NCBI GenBank assembly: GCA_039933315.1
Contig: JBDTOI010000223.1
Location: forward strand, 1 to 6,287
Length of the DNA: 6,287 nt
Origin: DASXRU01 sp039933315
GTDB taxonomy: Bacteria; Acidobacteriota; Blastocatellia; Pyrinomonadales; Pyrinomonadaceae
Reading direction: 5' to 3'
Both the position numbers and the translations under genes were made by a program. The notes beneath the pieces were generated by a model. The model was given only the letters and a program-made list of their open reading frames with translations, was not told the DNA's origin and made no database searches. Each line of letters opens with the position of its first letter. Position 1 is the first letter of the stretch. Shown here in pieces: positions 4,254-6,287 of the stretch.

Positions 4254-6207
4254 TTGGAGTGGAGGCAAGAAGGCTTTGAGTTCTACAGTTAGACAAATAC
4301 TTTTCTGGCTTTTGATTATTGCCGGTGCTTTGCTGGTTTATAAAGTCGTAAATCCGCAGGGCAAAAATTCACAGGACATCGATCTGACCCAGCTCGACTA
4401 TAAGATCATGAACGATCAGTTGAAGCAGTTGACGGTAGGGCAGACTGTGACTGTCGCAACCGACCGGAGCGGCCAGGAATACAAGATTCAACTCTCAAAC
4501 GAGCACACGAAAAATGAAGTGCTGAACAAAGCTCGCGAAGTCGCAAACGGCAAGCCGCGAGTGGATAACGTTAAGGACGACCCGGGCAGCAGTTTCCTTT
4601 GGCCAATGCTGACCTACCTGCTGCCGTTCGTGCTCATCTTCGGATTCTGGATCTTCATGTTGCGGCAGATGCAATCAGGCGGCAACAAGGCCCTGAGCTT
4701 TGGCAAGTCGCGGGCGAAACTGCTGAACAACCAGCAGAAGCGCGTCACCTTTAAGGACGTCGCCGGCGTGGAAGAAGCCAAAGAAGAGTTGCAGGAGATT
4801 ATTGAATTCCTGAAGGAGCCGCAGAAGTTCCAGAAGCTGGGTGGGCGAATTCCCAAGGGCGTTTTGATGATGGGCCCCCCGGGAACCGGTAAGACCCTTT
4901 TGGCGCGCGCCATTGCGGGCGAAGCCAATGTTCCCTTCTTCTCGATCTCCGGTTCGGATTTCGTGGAAATGTTTGTGGGCGTAGGCGCTTCCCGCGTCCG
5001 CGACCTGTTTGAACAGGGCAAGAAGAACGCGCCCTGCATTATCTTTATCGATGAGATTGACGCGGTCGGACGGCATCGTGGCGCCGGACTGGGCGGTGGG
5101 CATGACGAGCGCGAGCAGACCTTGAACCAGTTGCTGGTGGAGATGGACGGGTTTGAGTCAAACGACGGGGTCATCCTGATCGCTTCGACGAATCGTCCCG
5201 ATGTGCTGGATCCTGCGTTGCTGCGGCCAGGCCGGTTCGACCGTCGCGTGGTCGTATCGCGTCCTGACGTGCGCGGCCGTGAAGGCATTTTGAAAGTCCA
5301 CACGCGCAAGATTCCGCTGGGCGAGGATGTTGATATCAGCGTGCTGGCAAGAGGTACACCGGGCTTCACCGGCGCAGACCTGGCCAACCTTGTGAACGAA
5401 GCTGCATTGAATGCGGCGCGTTACAACAAGAAGCTGGTGGCGATGCCCGACTTTGAGACTGCGAAGGACAAAGTCCTGATGGGCGCTGAGCGCAAGAGCA
5501 TGGTGATTTCGAACGAGGAGAAGCGCGTCACCGCTTATCACGAAGCCGGCCATACACTGGTTGGTCTGAAAGTGCCAAACGCCGATCCGGTTCATAAGGT
5601 AACCATCATTCCCCGCGGCATGGCCCTGGGTGTAACCCAGCAACTGCCCGAGGGCGATCGCCACAATTACTCGCAGGAGTATTTGTTGGGCCAGATTGCC
5701 ATTTTGATGGGCGGCCGTATTGCCGAACAGCTTTTCCTCGGTAGCATCACGACCGGGGCCTCTAACGACATCGAACGGGCGACCGAATTGGCCCGCGCGA
5801 TGGTGTGCGAGTACGGCATGTCCGAGCTGGGACCGTTGACCTTTGGCAAGAAGGAAGAACAGATTTTCCTGGGCCGCGAAATCGCACAGCATCGGGACTA
5901 TTCCGAAGACACTTCGATTCGCATCGATCAGGAAGTGAAGAAGATAGTTTCGGCGCAGTACGAAAGGGCGCAGCAGATACTGGAAGACAACCGCGACACG
6001 ATGGTGCGCCTGGCCGAGGCTTTACTTGAGCGCGAGTCGCTGGACGGCGTGCAAATCAGACGCGTCGTAGCCGGACTGCCGCTCGATGAAGAAGAGCAAA
6101 CCAGCGTCTCCGGACGCGACGACCGGCCGCAGCTCAAGGAACCGGCCGCCAAGCCGCTGAAGCCGATTCTACCGCCGATAACCGGCGACAATCCCGCCAC
6201 CGCTTAA
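4249..6207 (+). CDS. ftsH: ATP-dependent zinc metalloprotease FtsH
   Basis: Hexameric inner-membrane AAA+ protease that extracts and degrades unassembled membrane proteins and short-lived regulators. Of 652 residues, 16-34 form the first membrane segment, about 35-114 a small periplasmic domain, and 115-138 the second membrane segment. The AAA+ module has Walker A GPPGTGKT at 209-216, pore motif MFVG at 241-244, Walker B IIFIDEID at 264-271, and the second region of homology at 314-333 with arginine-finger candidates Arg326 and Arg329. The protease domain has zinc motif HEAGH at 431-435 (catalytic Glu432) and third ligand Asp507 in SNDIERAT. All key residues are intact. The tail (about 610-652) is proline-rich and probably disordered. 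Start: the ATG at 4249 has only AAGG one base upstream and overlaps a -10 box. The in-frame TTG at 4276 is preceded by GGAGG (4261-4265) and AGAAGG, and gives a family-like N-terminus, (M)SSTVRQILFW. I think TTG 4276 (643 residues) is more likely. Confidence 0.98.
   Translation: MIWSGGKKALSSTVRQILFWLLIIAGALLVYKVVNPQGKNSQDIDLTQLDYKIMNDQLKQLTVGQTVTVATDRSGQEYKIQLSNEHTKNEVLNKAREVANGKPRVDNVKDDPGSSFLWPMLTYLLPFVLIFGFWIFMLRQMQSGGNKALSFGKSRAKLLNNQQKRVTFKDVAGVEEAKEELQEIIEFLKEPQKFQKLGGRIPKGVLMMGPPGTGKTLLARAIAGEANVPFFSISGSDFVEMFVGVGASRVRDLFEQGKKNAPCIIFIDEIDAVGRHRGAGLGGGHDEREQTLNQLLVEMDGFESNDGVILIASTNRPDVLDPALLRPGRFDRRVVVSRPDVRGREGILKVHTRKIPLGEDVDISVLARGTPGFTGADLANLVNEAALNAARYNKKLVAMPDFETAKDKVLMGAERKSMVISNEEKRVTAYHEAGHTLVGLKVPNADPVHKVTIIPRGMALGVTQQLPEGDRHNYSQEYLLGQIAILMGGRIAEQLFLGSITTGASNDIERATELARAMVCEYGMSELGPLTFGKKEEQIFLGREIAQHRDYSEDTSIRIDQEVKKIVSAQYERAQQILEDNRDTMVRLAEALLERESLDGVQIRRVVAGLPLDEEEQTSVSGRDDRPQLKEPAAKPLKPILPPITGDNPATA
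4261..4278 (+). promoter_or_regulatory. Ribosome-binding site and alternative TTG start for ftsH
   Basis: GGAGG at 4261-4265 lies 10 nt before an in-frame TTG (4276-4278), with a further purine run (AAGAAGG, 4267-4273) between. Initiation here would remove the first nine residues encoded from the ATG at 4249 and place the first membrane segment almost at the N-terminus, as usual for FtsH. Confidence 0.5.
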
Positions 6208-6216
6208 ACAAGCAGA

Positions 6217-6238
6217 AGCCCGACCGTCAGGGAGGGCT
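6217..6238. repeat. Quasi-palindrome after ftsH
   Basis: AGCCC at 6217-6221 pairs with GGGCT at 6234-6238; CC at 6224-6225 can pair with GG at 6231-6232 above a small asymmetric bulge. It lies between the ftsH stop codon and the terminator, has no T-tract, and looks like another short intergenic palindrome. From memory it resembles a repeated sequence in acidobacterial genomes; unverified. Confidence 0.4.
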
Positions 6239-6253
6239 CAAATAATCTAGTCG

Positions 6254-6284
6254 AGGGGAACGGGTAATACCTGTTCCCCTTTTT
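6254..6284 (+). terminator. Rho-independent terminator of ftsH
   Basis: Bases 6254-6265 pair with 6269-6280 in a 12-bp stem (one G-U pair, all others Watson-Crick) around the 3-nt loop AAT, followed by TTTTT (6280-6284). This is a textbook intrinsic terminator 47 nt after the ftsH stop codon and closes the transcription unit. Confidence 0.93.
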
Positions 6285-6287
6285 GTG

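Noticed and set aside
4614..5892. Long open frames on the minus strand opposite ftsH (4614-5387 and 5158-5892).
   Set aside because: They overlap the intact, motif-complete ftsH, have no recognisable domains, and are expected from its GC-biased codon use.
1..6287. tRNA, rRNA, riboswitch, phage, toxin-antitoxin or defence genes.
   Set aside because: I read the gaps and both strands and saw no cloverleaf, conserved RNA core or matching protein family.

Overview
The window looks like ordinary chromosome from a moderately GC-rich Gram-negative bacterium. I infer Acidobacteriota, possibly the Blastocatellia side. The basis is an acyl-ornithine (not plain ornithine) carbamoyltransferase next to argB, an FtsH whose N-terminus resembles the acidobacterial type, a relic of an outer-membrane barrel C-terminus, and gaps filled with paired palindromic repeats. 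No marker gene settles the phylum, so this is a moderate-confidence inference.

Layout: (1) 1-88, an inverted pair of GC-rich palindromes running up to the first start codon. (2) 89-1105, N-acyl-L-ornithine carbamoyltransferase (argF' type). (3) 1106-1207, a gap made almost wholly of inverted arrays of a 10-bp unit. (4) 1208-2119, argB, acetylglutamate-family kinase. (5) 2120-2306, a convergent gap with a second kind of palindrome pair and a short reverse-strand relic that looks like the last residues of a beta-barrel protein. (6) 2307-2885 on the minus strand, an unrecognised acidic soluble protein. (7) 2886-2986, a divergent promoter region. (8) 2987-4078, tilS. (9) 4079-4248, a gap with no gene, ending in a probable ftsH promoter. 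(10) 4249-6207, ftsH, followed by a quasi-palindrome and a strong rho-independent terminator at the right edge.

How the genes work together: the first two catalyse the carbamoylation and kinase steps of an arginine pathway that keeps the amino group acylated, so citrulline is released only after carbamoylation. The residue that sets acetyl versus succinyl preference in the carbamoyltransferase is Thr, neither the Glu of the acetyl enzymes nor the Pro of the Bacteroides succinyl enzyme, so the acyl group used here is open. tilS (tRNA-Ile2 lysidine, essential decoding) and ftsH (membrane AAA+ protease) are a common housekeeping neighbourhood.

I found no phage, CRISPR, toxin-antitoxin, RNA gene or defence system. 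The points most worth following are the Thr at the specificity position, the three unrelated paired-palindrome families in successive gaps, and the likely misplacement of the obvious ftsH start codon.
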